DNA from: Ectocarpus siliculosus
Lineage: Eukaryota; Sar; Phaeophyceae; Ectocarpales; Ectocarpaceae
DNA length: 40,457 nt
Direction of reading: 5' to 3'
Assembly (NCBI GenBank): GCA_000310025.1
Contig: FN647857.1
Location: 467,857 to 508,313 of the forward strand
The position numbers were made by a program, and so were the translations under genes. Below, one piece after another: positions 12,001 through 21,074 of the stretch. Every line of letters begins with the position of its first letter. The first letter of the stretch is position 1. The notes beneath the pieces are model-generated. The model ran no database searches. It was not told the DNA's origin and saw only the letters and a list, made by a program, of their open reading frames with translations.

Positions 12001-15000
12001 GAACTACCGTATATGACACAAGATAACACACCCTCTTGACCGATTTTCAAAGCTCGATTTCTCAACAGCAGGAAGAGTCACAGCGCCGAAAACGGCGGCG
12101 TTGGAACCGTCTCGTCGAGAGCTGTTCGAAAACGTATTGTTTCATTTATGCATCCTCTTCGTCGTGGAGTAATCGAGCTTTGAAAATCGGTCCAGGGGGT
12201 GTGTTATCTTGTGTCATATACGGTATCCCAGTGTACTTTCCGGATTGAGCGGCGCGTCTTCAGCGCGAGCCGCGCCAGCTTGAAAGGGTACGCGAGCGCC
12301 ATGCCATTATTCCCGTCCCCGCCGCCCTTACTTCTTCCCACTTTCCCGACAGCTGCTACATGCGTGAACCACGGCATCCAGCTCATCGCGTACCCCTCAA
12401 ACTCTGCCGCCCCGACCTACCCCCGCCTGTACTGCCTGTGGCCTCCTCTCCCCACCCCAAACCTGTGGTGAATCACTACCAACGTTCCGCATCCACATCG
12501 ACGCAACACCTGCAAGGCTGATCTGCGGCGCGGCGCTAGGTTTGAAGTTCATGCACGAGATGGGCTTTGCGCACGGAGACGTAAAACCTGCGAACATGCT
12601 CGTGTCCGACGACCTCAGAGAGTGCAAGATATCCGACTTTGGGAGTGTCGGAAGTGAGCATGATATCCAGCACGTTTCGTTTTGGTGCACACACACACAC
12701 GTAGGGAGAAAGAGAGCGAGAGAGAGAGAGAAGCGGGACATGCACTTAACACTATACGTGACTGAGGAGGTTCAAAAGCGGTTGTTTGTGTCATCCACAG
12801 TTCCACCAGAGGGCACCAAGGAATCAGAAAATAACAAAAAAGACGGCACGTACCGGTCTGCCCAACCGTCTACCAACGCAGGCAAGGCAGGTCGTCGACG
12901 GCGGTAGCAATGACCTTGATATGTCGTGCGAACCCTAGCTCTGACTGCTATCGTACACGAGAGGATCCTGACCTCAACCTGCTTCAGAGCCGATGCCCCC
13001 AAGAACCATGAGTCTTGCCATTATCATCTGTGATCCCTACCCATATCTTGATCTTTTCGCGAACAGGGCTTGGTGTGGCGAATGTGGGAGACGTGACGCT
13101 GCCATTCACGCCTCCCGAGGCCATGGGCGTCGCCAACGGCTGGAAAGTTCCGCTGAAGGCCTCGATGGACGTGTGGTCTTTCGGGATGGTCGTCTTGCAG
13201 GCGACGTCAAGGGCAAGGTGTCTGCCCACAGACCACGAAGTGAGTGGTCGTCGGTTGCAGGGTTTGCTCCTGCAGCAGCGGAAGGTTCAGTCCACGTCAG
13301 TGAGCCCCAGAAGTGTTTGCGGGATAGAGTTTTGGGGGCTACATTATGCGAAGGCGTGGTGTACTACTTGTCGGAATCCCTTTGGCCTGCGATTTATGGG
13401 CGTGTGTATCTATCGGGGCACACAGCGTCCGCAAATCGAGGCACACTCGTGTGGTGATTGGAAGTAAACTCTTTCTTTCGTCGATCCTGAGCATGAAACG
13501 ATATCGCCGTAGACGTTGTTTCCCTCTCTCCTCTAGCATAAAAAACTCATGATTTTCCAACCCTTACGCTTGCCGCACATGCACTGCGCGCAGGTGCTAG
13601 GCGATCACATTCACAGCATCTTGCCCACTGAGCGCCAATCCTGGATCGCCCAGGCCCATGAAGCGATGATGGTTGCCAACGACAACTTTTATTACATCGC
13701 CTGCGGGCGGAGCAAGCGCACGCAGGAAAAGGCGTCGTCGGATATCATTCGGCTGAGGGTGAGTCGGCACAACAACTGTCTGGCGACGTAGCCGTCCCAT
13801 CAACCCCGTTCCGTAGTGTATTTCTGATTGCTCCTGGTTGGAGCAGATAGAGTTAGGGTTAGGGTTAGCGTTTAGTTGGTTCTCGAAACCTTTCGTCTCG
13901 ACAACGGACACCTTTTCCCGCCAGCGGTGTAGGAGGTCTCACCACATTTTGCTATTATTAGTTGATTCGATGAGATTCGACATCAACACCAGCAAAACCA
14001 GCGTGAAGGAAGGGTCTCGGTTCGGAAAAAGGTTTTGCGTGACTCGGACAAACGCAGGAACGGGGAGACAGGGGTAATACCGCTATAATACTTTGTGTAA
14101 GGCTACAAGACAGCTCGACTTATTGGAGTTGAAGAAACAAAAGAAGACTGTGAAGGAGTTGAGTATCATCATGCCAGCACCTGGCTGCACGAAAGAATGA
14201 AGCAGCAAATTTTGTTCCCAATTTGCTTAGAGCTTTCAAAGCTTCTGCAGTTCGCTGATGTACCTGAAATGACAGGATCAAGACCAACCCTGTTGCCCCC
14301 CATGTTGCGCATGGGTGAAAAGTTTCCGTTTTTTCGCCCCACGTTGTTGTGCTTGATCCGACAGGAGGTTTATTTCGGCACGTATGCCAAGACGAAAAAG
14401 CTGGACAATTTCATCCTGTCCCGGAGAGTGTGGCCAGACCAGCGGGCTTTCCGGCACCTGCCCGAAGTAAGTCGCATGTGTTGTCTTCGTCAAGCCTTGA
14501 CTGTTCGATTCTACGGGTATGACAGCGCAAGGATATTTGAGCTGGGACAAGGTCGCCCTATTTAACTTTTAGAGGTCCATGCCAAGAGATGGTCACGGTG
14601 CCTCCCCGCACGACCCGAGCATATCCCAGAAAGGGATCGGTCTGCAGTACAAACCAAGCAGAGAACACAGAAAGAACCAGAATACAACACCACCAACGTT
14701 GCACACCAACTCGACACCCACAACCAACAACACACTACGACGCAGGTGCGGAAGGTGCTGGGCGCGATGATGGCTGTAGACCCCCGCGAGAGGATCAACA
14801 TGAAAACTGTGGCGCTCTTCCTCAGGCACCCCGGGCTGTGGGCTCGCACAACAACCGGGCTTCGAGCAGCAGCTTCTGCCGACGCGCCAGGACTGCCCGG
14901 GGCGCCGACGGCACCAGCAGCAGCATCGCCGTCCCCCGGTGACGGTAGCGGCAAGACGAGCCTCGATTTCAAGCCCGTTCCCGAGACCGCCCACACGCTG

Positions 15001-15195
15001 CTCTCCGTCCTCGATGAGGCCACTAACCACGACATGGTTTTCACGGCGGACGGACAGGTCGTGCCCGGCGACCGCGCTGAAGTACCATCCTGGTTGGAGG
15101 TAGAGATGGCGAGGAAAGACGGTGCGTGGTGGCAGAATGTACCCATCCCTACGGCGTTGGCGCGCAAGGCTCCACGGCGGCAGTTCAGGGTTTAG
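5913..15195 (+). CDS. Protein kinase, 11 exons, predicted 1438 aa
   Basis: The joined exons are 5913-6088, 6589-7945, 8170-8451, 9188-10453, 10710-10762, 11173-11328, 12517-12653, 13067-13239, 13594-13758, 14365-14466 and 14746-15195. They sum to 4317 nt with every junction in phase. The product should transfer phosphate from ATP to a protein. Visible kinase features, in order, are a glycine loop LGEGGGGGVF and the beta-3 lysine in VLKTLKK (about K1023). Then come the alpha-C glutamate in MREIRML (about E1039), HPNITNVF, and the hinge-like MEKMHMDLEHLL. The catalytic loop is HGDVKPANML (D1118, K1120, N1123), followed by DFG (D1137), PPE (E1160), DVWSFG and DPRER. The first ~1000 residues hold a helical region, Ala/Ser/Gly-rich stretches, a coiled coil and acidic repeats. 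HGD replaces HRD. An insert rich in charged and aromatic residues separates DVWSFG from DPRER. No signal peptide or membrane segment is evident. The subfamily is unassigned. Confidence 0.85.
6589..7945 (+). CDS. Kinase gene exon 2: helical N-terminal region plus low-complexity linker
   Basis: The acceptor is a good pyrimidine tract ending TTTTCAG at 6588. Residues about 59-170 look like a folded helical region (VSSRLFDVGKAIVLLALTQR, then FSPTSIKVRQLEQ, AVNTISTWARQ and ELSILLTALIKELHG). The rest is Ala-, Thr- and Gly-rich linker. The donor GTGACG at 7946 is phase 0, after AQEK. A 350-codon antisense frame here is a compositional shadow. Confidence 0.8.
8032..8054. repeat. (TTG)n microsatellite in kinase intron 2
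   Basis: About seven and a half uninterrupted TTG units lie in the 224-base intron between kinase exons 2 and 3. Confidence 0.85.
8170..8451 (+). CDS. Kinase gene exon 3: coiled-coil start
   Basis: The best acceptor is the pyrimidine-rich run ending CCTGACAG at 8169. In-frame alternatives at 8251 or 8293 would only shorten the exon. It encodes a basic linker, then a heptad-like helix (LRRTKGLLSKALSDQERLAA, later VERHAAELRE). The donor GTGAGC at 8452 is phase 0. Confidence 0.75.
9188..10453 (+). CDS. Kinase gene exon 4: coiled coil, acidic repeats, kinase beta1-beta3
   Basis: The acceptor TTAACAG at 9187 continues the coiled coil (VLDGQRSRLEALLLQAYRDM). Next comes a His/Asp/Ser-rich region with two near-identical KLSTxVSSGCPSL segments and a related TCPSLESGS segment, each followed by Asp runs. 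Then come nine prolines near 9972-10000, a (Gln-Lys)n stretch, a second Pro run and a short helical region. The exon ends with the glycine loop LGEGGGGGVF and the beta-3 strand VLKTLKK. The donor GTGAGC at 10454 is phase 0. Confidence 0.85.
10710..10762 (+). CDS. Kinase gene exon 5: 53-nt micro-exon with alpha-C glutamate
   Basis: This tiny exon was found by looking for the missing alpha-C helix. After acceptor CCAATGCAG it encodes PKKGTRDTGMREIRMLA plus two bases, and the donor is GTACGG. Joined to exon 6 it gives MREIRMLASFMPTCHPNITN, a natural alpha-C to beta-4 transition, and it restores the phase of both neighbours. Confidence 0.75.
11173..11328 (+). CDS. Kinase gene exon 6: beta4-beta5, hinge
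   Basis: The acceptor is a run of eight C ending in ACAG at 11172. The exon encodes FMPTCHPNITNVFATN, then SIVMEKMHMDLEHLLNH and a linker helix. The donor GTGAGTG at 11329 leaves phase 2. Confidence 0.85.
12005..12225. repeat. Fold-back inverted repeat in kinase intron 6
   Basis: The arm at 12005-12060 (starting TACCGTATATGACACAAG) is the near-perfect reverse complement of 12171-12225 (ending GTGTCATATACGGTA). About 110 bases of unrelated spacer lie between them. Arms this long and this similar suggest a recently inserted fold-back or MITE-type element. In transcripts of the kinase gene it would form a ~55-bp hairpin within the 1188-base intron. Confidence 0.8.
12517..12653 (+). CDS. Kinase gene exon 7: catalytic loop and DFG
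   Basis: It encodes LICGAALGLKFMHEMGF, then AHGDVKPANML and CKISDFGSVG. The acceptor is an unusual CAAG at 12516, preceded by a long C-rich tract; it is supported by phase (the G completes Arg) and by the kinase match. The donor GTGAGC at 12654 leaves phase 1. Confidence 0.8.
12687..12731. repeat. (AC)n and (GA)n microsatellites in kinase intron 7
   Basis: About seven AC units at 12687-12700 are followed shortly by an interrupted GA run at 12710-12731, in the intron after the DFG exon. Confidence 0.8.
13067..13239 (+). CDS. Kinase gene exon 8: activation loop end, PPE and DVWSFG
   Basis: The acceptor CGAACAG at 13066 completes Arg. The exon encodes LGVANVGDVTLPFTPPEAMG, then VPLKASMDVWSFGMVVLQAT. 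The activation loop is short. The donor GTGAGTGG at 13240 is phase 0; an alternative GTGTCT donor at 13218 is weaker. Confidence 0.8.
13594..13758 (+). CDS. Kinase gene exon 9: C-lobe insert
   Basis: The acceptor GCGCGCAG at 13593 is followed by VLGDHIHSILPTERQSW. The exon continues with a helical, charged segment containing NDNFYYIACGRSKRTQEK. The donor GTGAGTC is at 13759. This lies where alpha-F to alpha-G would be expected and does not match a standard kinase pattern. Confidence 0.75.
13853..13868 (+). repeat. Short interstitial TTAGGG run in kinase intron 9
   Basis: Two and a half TTAGGG units occur in the intron. The unit matches the telomere repeat reported for brown algae, but at this length chance is a real explanation. 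Confidence 0.5.
14365..14466 (+). CDS. Kinase gene exon 10
   Basis: The acceptor GATCCGACAG at 14364 and donor GTAAGTCG at 14467 are both phase 0. The exon encodes EVYFGTYAKTKKLDNFILSR, then a Trp/Phe-containing stretch ending FRHLPE, the rest of the C-lobe insert. Confidence 0.75.
14746..15195 (+). CDS. Kinase gene exon 11: end of kinase domain and C-terminal tail
   Basis: The acceptor ACGACGCAG at 14745 is followed by VRKVLGAMMAVDPRERINMK, the usual alpha-H/alpha-I ending of kinases. Next come FLRHPGLW, an Ala/Pro/Gly linker, and a conserved-looking tail (LDFKPVPETAHTLLSVLDEA, then VPSWLEVEMARKDGAWW). The stop is TAG at 15193-15195. Confidence 0.85.
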   Translation: MRKVLGAMMAVDPRERINMKTVALFLRHPGLWARTTTGLRAAASADAPGLPGAPTAPAAASPSPGDGSGKTSLDFKPVPETAHTLLSVLDEATNHDMVFTADGQVVPGDRAEVPSWLEVEMARKDGAWWQNVPIPTALARKAPRRQFRV

Positions 15196-17475
15196 AGCGC
15201 CTGCGGCTCTTTTCCTCCCACACCACCACAGGTTGATGCCTGATCGTAAGGAGCGTAGTGCACGCATGGACCAAAAATAGCGGAATCTAGGAGGAATTTG
15301 GGTGTCGCCAGTATGTGTGTGCGTGAGGTGCTTCTGTTAGGGATGCAATTGGGTCAATTCTTGCGTAACCAAGCGAGATATCTTTCCTGTGTACATATTT
15401 TGGTCCCAACATTGTGCAACCCGGGGTAGATCTTATGTGATTAGTGGCAGGAGGCACGATGATGCCACATTCGGTGGTGGGTAGACTATGCGACGGTGAG
15501 GTAGACCATTCAATGTGTGGGTGGCGCGTGAAGGACATCGTATTCTCTTGTTGCCGTGTGTTTGTGTGTGGCTACCAACAACATGAACAGGAGGGCTGCT
15601 CCAGTGTTTATCCCCGAGCGGTCTCGGGTCTCGGGCCCTCCCGACGTCACAGGGTCTGTCGCACCTTACTCGTTGCCAGAGGGATCTACATCGGGCCTTG
15701 ACGTGATGTCCATCCAATGACTATCGACGGAGAATCTACCCTGTACCCAGTTAGTTCCCTAGGCGAAGGTATTGGTCAGGTTGAGAGGTTTCAGGTGGCA
15801 TGGCCTCAGCGGGAGTTTTGAGCCAACCATAGGGGGGAAGAAAGACAGAGAGAGAGAGTCGAGGAATGAGATACCCTGAGACGGAACGACGGATCAAAGC
15901 CGAAAGGCAAAATCTTGCCAGTGAAAAAGTGGGAGTGCCATGGATCACAGAATATAGCCAAGTCTGCAAGGTTTCGGTGGCTCTCGCCGCCATGCTCGAC
16001 GGATCGTCCGGTCCCGATACACCCCCGATAGACCTGTCATGACGAATGCACGCGTCGGTGCGAAATGCACACACACATGCAGTTGGCGCCCGGAAAAAAA
16101 AAGTCGTGCACAAAAGCAGGCAATCAGACGTACATCTCTTCGTCGACACCATTGTGAAAAGAGGAAACCGTCCTCGACAGACGTTGGAGAGATTGTACCT
16201 TTATGAAGGTGGTCTCCATATGCGCACCTAAACAAAACGAACGCAACGGGATGGCTAAGAAACACAAAAGCACGCGTGCCACACACAGCGAACACGTCGC
16301 TAAGATTATATGTTCTACGGTAGGTAGGGCGTTCATGGGACACCCTTATATAGGATGTGCACTCTAGGACCGAAGCCAACAAGCTCACAGGATATTATAC
16401 TTTTAACAACCCATGGCCTATACTGCAGTTTTGCAGCTATAGCCCCGTGCCGCAAGAGCCAACCCTCAGGGGGGGGCGCAGTAGTAGGCCTAGCCTAGGC
16501 AGCTGTCCATTGGGTGTGAAAGTTCCGTGTGTCCTACCACACTACAGGAGCAACAAGGCCCGTCAATGGCGCAGAGACAAACGGATCCATCCCCATACTG
16601 TGAGATTTAAAGCTAGCCACGACGTGAGCGAGGAAGCGAAAACGAAGGCGGCAGGAAACCTGAAGAAGGGTCCGGGTGCCAGAAGGCAGGATTGTTATTA
16701 GCTCTCGTGTTGTGTTGCCCTACAGTAGGTGTGTTTCTTACACTTGGGCCCGCACACACGACGAAAAACATGATACTTCGATGTGTCCACAGAGGGACAG
16801 AAGGAAGGCGAGACCACGCACGCCTGCCACAGGCATGCATATTCCGTCGAAGGCCCAAGTGCCTACGTAGAAACTGCTGCGACGGGCCCGGCGTGGGGGG
16901 AGGGGTCGAGAAGTCTGCCCGTCTTGCCCGTGTGTGTCTGCCCTCTCTTCCTTTGGCGAGGGAACAAAGCAGCTCAGCAAGTACTGTCGGACTCTCGTCG
17001 TCCAGGGAAGAGGGGGAGAGCAGTGACGAAGAGGAAGAGGGGGGAAGGGGAAGAGGAGGGGGGAGAATACGAGGAGGAAAGGGGCGAAGAGGAGGGGAAA
17101 GAGGAGAGGAGGAGGAGGAGGAGGAGAGGAATAGGAGCCGTAAGCTCGAGGGGGCGTAAACGCACCCCGGAACGAACGGTGGTTTCCGGAGTTGGCGTGC
17201 GGTAATGCTCGTCGCAGTATATGGAGGAACGAACGGTAGGCGGAACGGAACACTCAGCATAATTGCGAGCTCCTACATATGATCCGCGATTTCCGTCGAG
17301 CATTGGGGTTCTTTGCTCGTGCGCGCAGAGGCATGATGCTTCTCAGGGCTTCAAGCTTCACTGAAAATTGGTTCGAGGATATGTAGATGGTGTGGATGAT
17401 TGACGTGTGGTTTCTTCGCCAACAACAACAGCGTGTTCTTGGGGAAGGCATGTAAGGCATATTGTGTGCCAGTGT
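15196..17475. other. Spacer downstream of the kinase gene, no gene seen
   Basis: It should contain the kinase 3' UTR at its left end. Open frames on both strands are short, low in complexity and overlapping. The only clear structure is the purine-rich tract near 17004-17137. Confidence 0.4.
17004..17137 (+). repeat. Polypurine (GA-rich) tract
   Basis: About 130 bases are almost entirely A and G, with few interruptions; the longest pure runs are about 40-45 bases (roughly 17027-17067 and 17086-17131). They generate Glu/Arg-rich frames on the plus strand and Ser/Pro/Leu-rich frames on the minus strand, neither believable as protein. Confidence 0.7.
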
Positions 17476-17545
17476 ATCACCTCTCTGTAGAAACAACAGA
17501 TTAGACGCCCATCACCTCTCTGTAGAAACAACAGATTAGACGCCC
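17476..17545. repeat. 35-bp exact tandem duplication
   Basis: The unit starting ATCACCTCTCTGTAGAAACA and ending TTAGACGCCC occurs twice back to back and is followed by another ATCAC. A replication or repair slip of one unit explains it. Confidence 0.85.
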
Positions 17546-17679
17546 ATCACACGATGCATACGGTCAAGAAGAACAAGAGAAAAAATGGCCCTCCCGGGGT
17601 ACCTTGCTAGGTGTGAGGGTTAATTTTATCCCTTGCCCTTGCCCAATTACTTGATTTTCGTGAAAAGCATCATTGTCCC

Positions 17680-18365
17680 TCAACGGAGCAGAGCAGCGTG
17701 GGGGTGTCTCTGGAAGTACGCCCGAGAGCTCTTCGACCGGCAGACAGCACCGTGGCAATTAAAGGCCGGGCTTCTGAATGCGGAGGTGATGGAGGCCCTG
17801 CTCAGCGGATGTATGACGTGGGCCCCGCGCCACGACCACTACAATCTGTTGACGAGTGCACACCACCGGCTTCTGCTACGGGTTATCGGGTACCGCCGCA
17901 CGCGCGGCCATTATCGGCAGCTCTCATACGCCCAGACCCTTGAAAAGGTCGGATGCCAAAGCGTGGAACCTAAATATTGTAGTCCGGCTACGGGGGCTAC
18001 TGTTTGCTGGAGCATTGGCCGGACAACAGGAAGGGCGACTCTCGAAGCGAGTGATGCTCGGCGACATCGTTGGGGCGGAGGAACCAGACAGGGGTGTATG
18101 CCCGGAACAGAATTGGGCGAAATTCTTGAAGGTCGACTTCACAGCGTTCGACGCCACAGCCGAACCCACGGGGGAAGACAAGAGAACGTCCGGGATACCG
18201 CATGCCTGCTGGCTCTGGCAGCGAGGGGGTTGCTGAGGCACAAGAGGTTCACGGTCAAATGGCACAAGGAGGAAGAGAAGGTCAGCAGACTACGCTTGGA
18301 GAAACAGAAGAAGAAAAACATCGGACAAAAGACCCGAACGACAACCAACCGAGCAGGGGGGGCGG
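17680..18365 (+). pseudogene. 5'-truncated, frameshifted LINE reverse-transcriptase tail
   Basis: The sequence encodes the C-terminal part of a non-LTR retrotransposon ORF2. The first frame gives WKYARELFDR, LKAGLLNAEVMEALLSGCMT and HHRLLLRVIGYRRTRGHY, then LSYAQTLEKVGCQSVE. A shift near 17970 moves to the next frame: VRLRGLLFAGALAGQ, then RLSKRVMLGDIVGAE. A second shift near 18190 returns to the first frame for KRFTVKWHKEEEKVSRLR. This order (segment after the RT core, SVE, RLLFAG, then KWH) is usual for such elements. The RT core and endonuclease are absent, as expected for 5' truncation. The copy is dead. Confidence 0.75.
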
Positions 18366-18520
18366 GGGGGGGCGTACTGAGGCACAAGAGGTTCACGGTC
18401 AAATGGCACAAGGAGGAAGAGAAGGTCAGCAGACTACGCTTGGAGAAACGGAAGAAGAAAAACATCGAACAAAAGACCCGAACGACAACCAACCGAGGAG
18501 GGGGGGGGGGGGGGGACCCC
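18233..18520 (+). repeat. 144-bp tandem duplication of the LINE 3' tail
   Basis: The segment starting CTGAGGCACAAGAGGTTCAC at 18233 restarts at 18377 with only a few differences. Each copy ends in a G-rich run. It may be real or an assembly product, because it abuts the poor-quality stretch before the gap. Confidence 0.7.
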
Positions 18521-18921
18521 CAGTCCTGGGGGGCGGAATCCTGGGAACCTTTACCCCCCCTCCCCACCAAACCGGGAAGGAGCCCCCGGGGGGGGGGGAT
18601 TAACCTTCAAAAAACCCCTATTTCCGGCCCACCGCCATTTTTGGGGGCCAAAAAAAAAAGGGGCCCTTTAAAAGGGGAAAAGGGGGGGGGGAACCCCGCC
18701 CAAAATATGATGGGGGGGGGGGGCGGAAAAAAAATTTTTTTTTGTAACCCCCCCCCCCCCCGGGTTTTCCCCCCGGGGTGGGTTTTTCCCCCCTGGGCGC
18801 CATTTTTTTAAAAAAACCCAANNNNNNNNNNNNNNNNNNNNNNNNNNNNNNNNNNNNNNNNNNNNNNNNNNNNNNNNNNNNNNNNNNNNNNNNNNNNNNN
18901 NNNNNNNNNNNNNNNNNNNNN
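18503..18921. other. Low-quality sequence and 100-base assembly gap
   Basis: Positions 18822-18921 are 100 N, a conventional unknown-size gap. The ~320 bases before it consist of inflated homopolymers and align in order with 18925-19244. For example, GGGATTAACCTTC near 18596 matches GGGATTAATCTTC near 19018, and CCCCCCCGGGTTTTCC matches the CCCCGTCCCCGCCGG region. It looks like the tail of a read whose base calls collapsed after a long G run. Nothing here should be translated. Confidence 0.75.
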
Positions 18922-18938
18922 GAAGGGGGGGGGGGGGG

Positions 18939-19571
18939 GTACTCACAGTCGTGCAGGCGGTAGTCGTGAGACCATTGACCTCGCATCCCTACTAAGCCGG
19001 GATGGAGCAGCTGGGGGGGGGGATTAATCTTCGAAAGACCCAGTATTACGGCACGACTGCAATTGATGGGAGCAAGACAGAGATGGGCACTTGAAGATGG
19101 CAGAACGGGTAGGGAGACACGTGCCAGACTGATGATGGGGGAGGCGGCAGGAAATAAATCTTGTTTTGCTAACCCCGTCCCCGCCGGTGTTTGCCATCGG
19201 GGTTGGGTTTTCGTCGCTTGGCAGCGATGTTGTAAAACAAGCCGATCACTTCGCACCACGTTGTGTTAAAATGGTCAAGCACCCTCGAGGCAGTTACACA
19301 GTGCTTATAACTGTCTCTGGACGTGAAAGCACCAGAAAATAAACTAAGTCATACGCAGCTGTCATCCGTACGCAAGTAAGTAAGCACAAGATGCCGAACA
19401 CGCTTAGCAGCATGCAGCGCACCCTTCATGCGACCCGCCGAATACCTCACGGCGCTTCGCGCTTGGTGATGTGAGAGCCTGGTCCGGTGAGAACCCGGCG
19501 TGCTCCGTCCCGGCTTTGTAGGGATGCGAGGTCAATGGTCTAACGACTACGGCATGCACGACTATGAGTAC
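18939..19571. mobile_element. ~630-bp segment bounded by 72-bp inverted repeats
   Basis: Positions 18939-19010 (starting GTACTCACAGTCGTGCAG) are the reverse complement of 19500-19571 (ending CACGACTATGAGTAC), with 7 mismatches in 72. Outside them lie a G run on the left and a matching C run on the right, extending the symmetry. The ~490 bases between have no recognisable protein. This fits a MITE or a solo inverted-repeat element inserted at, or fused to, the LINE tail. The left arm directly follows the assembly gap, so its outer boundary is uncertain. Confidence 0.6.
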
Positions 19572-20010
19572 ACCCCCCCTCCCCCCCCTCCCCTGTCATT
19601 GCCCCCGATGTGATCTTATCCATTTGTTTGTGGCTCTATGGGGTAGACTATAACGTTAAGAAGGTCTCTGTTTATTTATAGCTTGTAGTCATACCCCACT
19701 GGTTTGTTGTTGTACATTTCTGTTGAGTCGGTTCCCGGTGGAGCGATCCTTGAACCGCCCACACGAAATGTTTTTGGATGGGCGTCTGAAGATTGGCTCG
19801 GCCGGTGCAACCCCCTGCTGCGAATATACTCTGCCCCCCCTATCCTTTGGGCGGGTTCGCTCGTCTCCCGGCTGGTTTCCTTTCTCTGTAGTCGGATTAT
19901 TTTCTCGTTTGGAGGATGTTGTTGTGTTTTTCTGGGTCCACCTTGTTTTTCGTTTCTGTGAGCTCTAGAAAGCCTACAGGTGTATCCCTTCTCGGGGAGT
20001 TACAATAATA

Positions 20011-20129
20011 GTCTGTGACCACGGAGGAAGGCGTCCCCGTCAGTTGGATCAGTGCGATAAGAAGGTACGGAGCGGAGACTGGAACGGGTTACGAATGATA
20101 ATTAAAATGAATGGAAGACAACAACAACC
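20011..20129 (+). repeat. Dispersed ~120-bp repeat, diverged copy
   Basis: It starts GTCTGTGACCACGG and ends GAAGACAACAACAACC. It aligns along its length, with small gaps, to the copy at 39622-39735 (minus strand) and partly to 23451-23556. Shared blocks include GAACGG followed by a T-rich patch and AATG. The family is unidentified. Confidence 0.5.
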
Positions 20130-20279
20130 AACACCTATGTCTTCAATGGTTTCTTTCGTCCGGGCGCTCTCGGTATGATGAGTCAATCAATCACGTGTAT
20201 CTGCGTGATCTACAGTCAATGGAGCTGCAACAACCCTAGTTTCAATTTATTTCGCGAACATGCAGCCCAAATGCGGACA

Positions 20280-20523
20280 GACCTTGCCTCTGTATGTTGC
20301 TCAATGGGATAATAAGAATGAATAACCCTTTGGGCCCGTTTTAGACGTATTTACTACGTGTGAACACGGAATACCACTGGTCTGATGAATAAGAAGTAAC
20401 CTGTATCATCTGCAGTCGATCATTCATTCTGCCAGAAAAGAAGACTTAGAGACTGTCTCTGTTTCTCAACGGGATAATAGTAATAGCCCTTTTTCGGGCC
20501 CGTCTGTGTACTGAATACCACTG
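20280..20523 (+). repeat. Diverged ~165-bp direct duplication
   Basis: The block around 20280-20372 (GCTCAATGGGATAATAAG, CCCTTTGGGCCCG, GAATACCACTGG) recurs at 20446-20523 (CTCAACGGGATAATAGTAAT, CCCTTTTTCGGGCCCG, GAATACCACTGAC). A similar GGGATAAGAATAATTAA lies near 32070 in the next gene's last cassette intron. It is an old non-coding repeat. Confidence 0.45.
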
Positions 20524-20756
20524 ACATATCTACGTGTTCTACCAGAAAATCTTTGGCAGGGCAGAAGGCTGGAATCTCGGAATAAAAAGTCACAGATTTC
20601 AGCAGTAGTGTAGCACTTGTACATCGAAGATACCGCCTCTTGCACAATCATTCTCGGCCGTGCCGCCCCAGCCCCACATCTCACAACACGTCCGCACTCA
20701 AGCACCAAATCTAGAGTTTTGAGGCACGGCCAAAACGGCTGGGTCTGGCTTTCAGA

Positions 20757-21074
20757 ATGCTACGTTCGATCCTGTGGCTTGCGACGGTCTCACGCTTACC
20801 GGTCGCCACATTCGCGCAAGATCACAATCAAGATTCACAGCAGCGGCTAGGTGTCATCGTACCGGCGTACGACGGCGACCTCGCAAGGGCTGTATCTTCC
20901 CTGGAGCGATGGCCCGTCAAGTGCTCGCCCCTGACCCTCAAGAATGCTGACCTCGTGCTGTACTACGCGGAAGAAGCAAGCAGCGCTACTGCCTCCGCGC
21001 TCGACAGCATCTCCAGCACCGCCGGCCGTTGCTTCTCGAGAACCCGGGTCGTGTACGCCAATCTTGCGGAAGAG
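20757..21074 (+). CDS. GT-like gene exon 1: signal peptide and start of GT domain
   Basis: The ATG at 20757 begins a hydrophobic leader ending VATFA, a plausible cleavage site. It is followed by RLGVIVPAYDGDLARAVSSL and ADLVLYYAEE, typical of the first strands of a GT-A fold. The donor GTGAGC at 21075 is phase 0. Confidence 0.8.

Noticed and set aside
16613-17260. Ser/Pro/Leu-rich minus-strand frame, 215 codons
   Set aside because: It is produced by the polypurine tract on the other strand.
17633-18811. Single 392-codon plus-strand protein
   Set aside because: It runs through a frameshifted LINE tail, a tandem duplication and then base-call garbage before the gap; it is not one gene.
18618-19259. 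Minus-strand frame spanning the N gap
   Set aside because: It includes unknown bases and corrupted homopolymers and has no coding signature.
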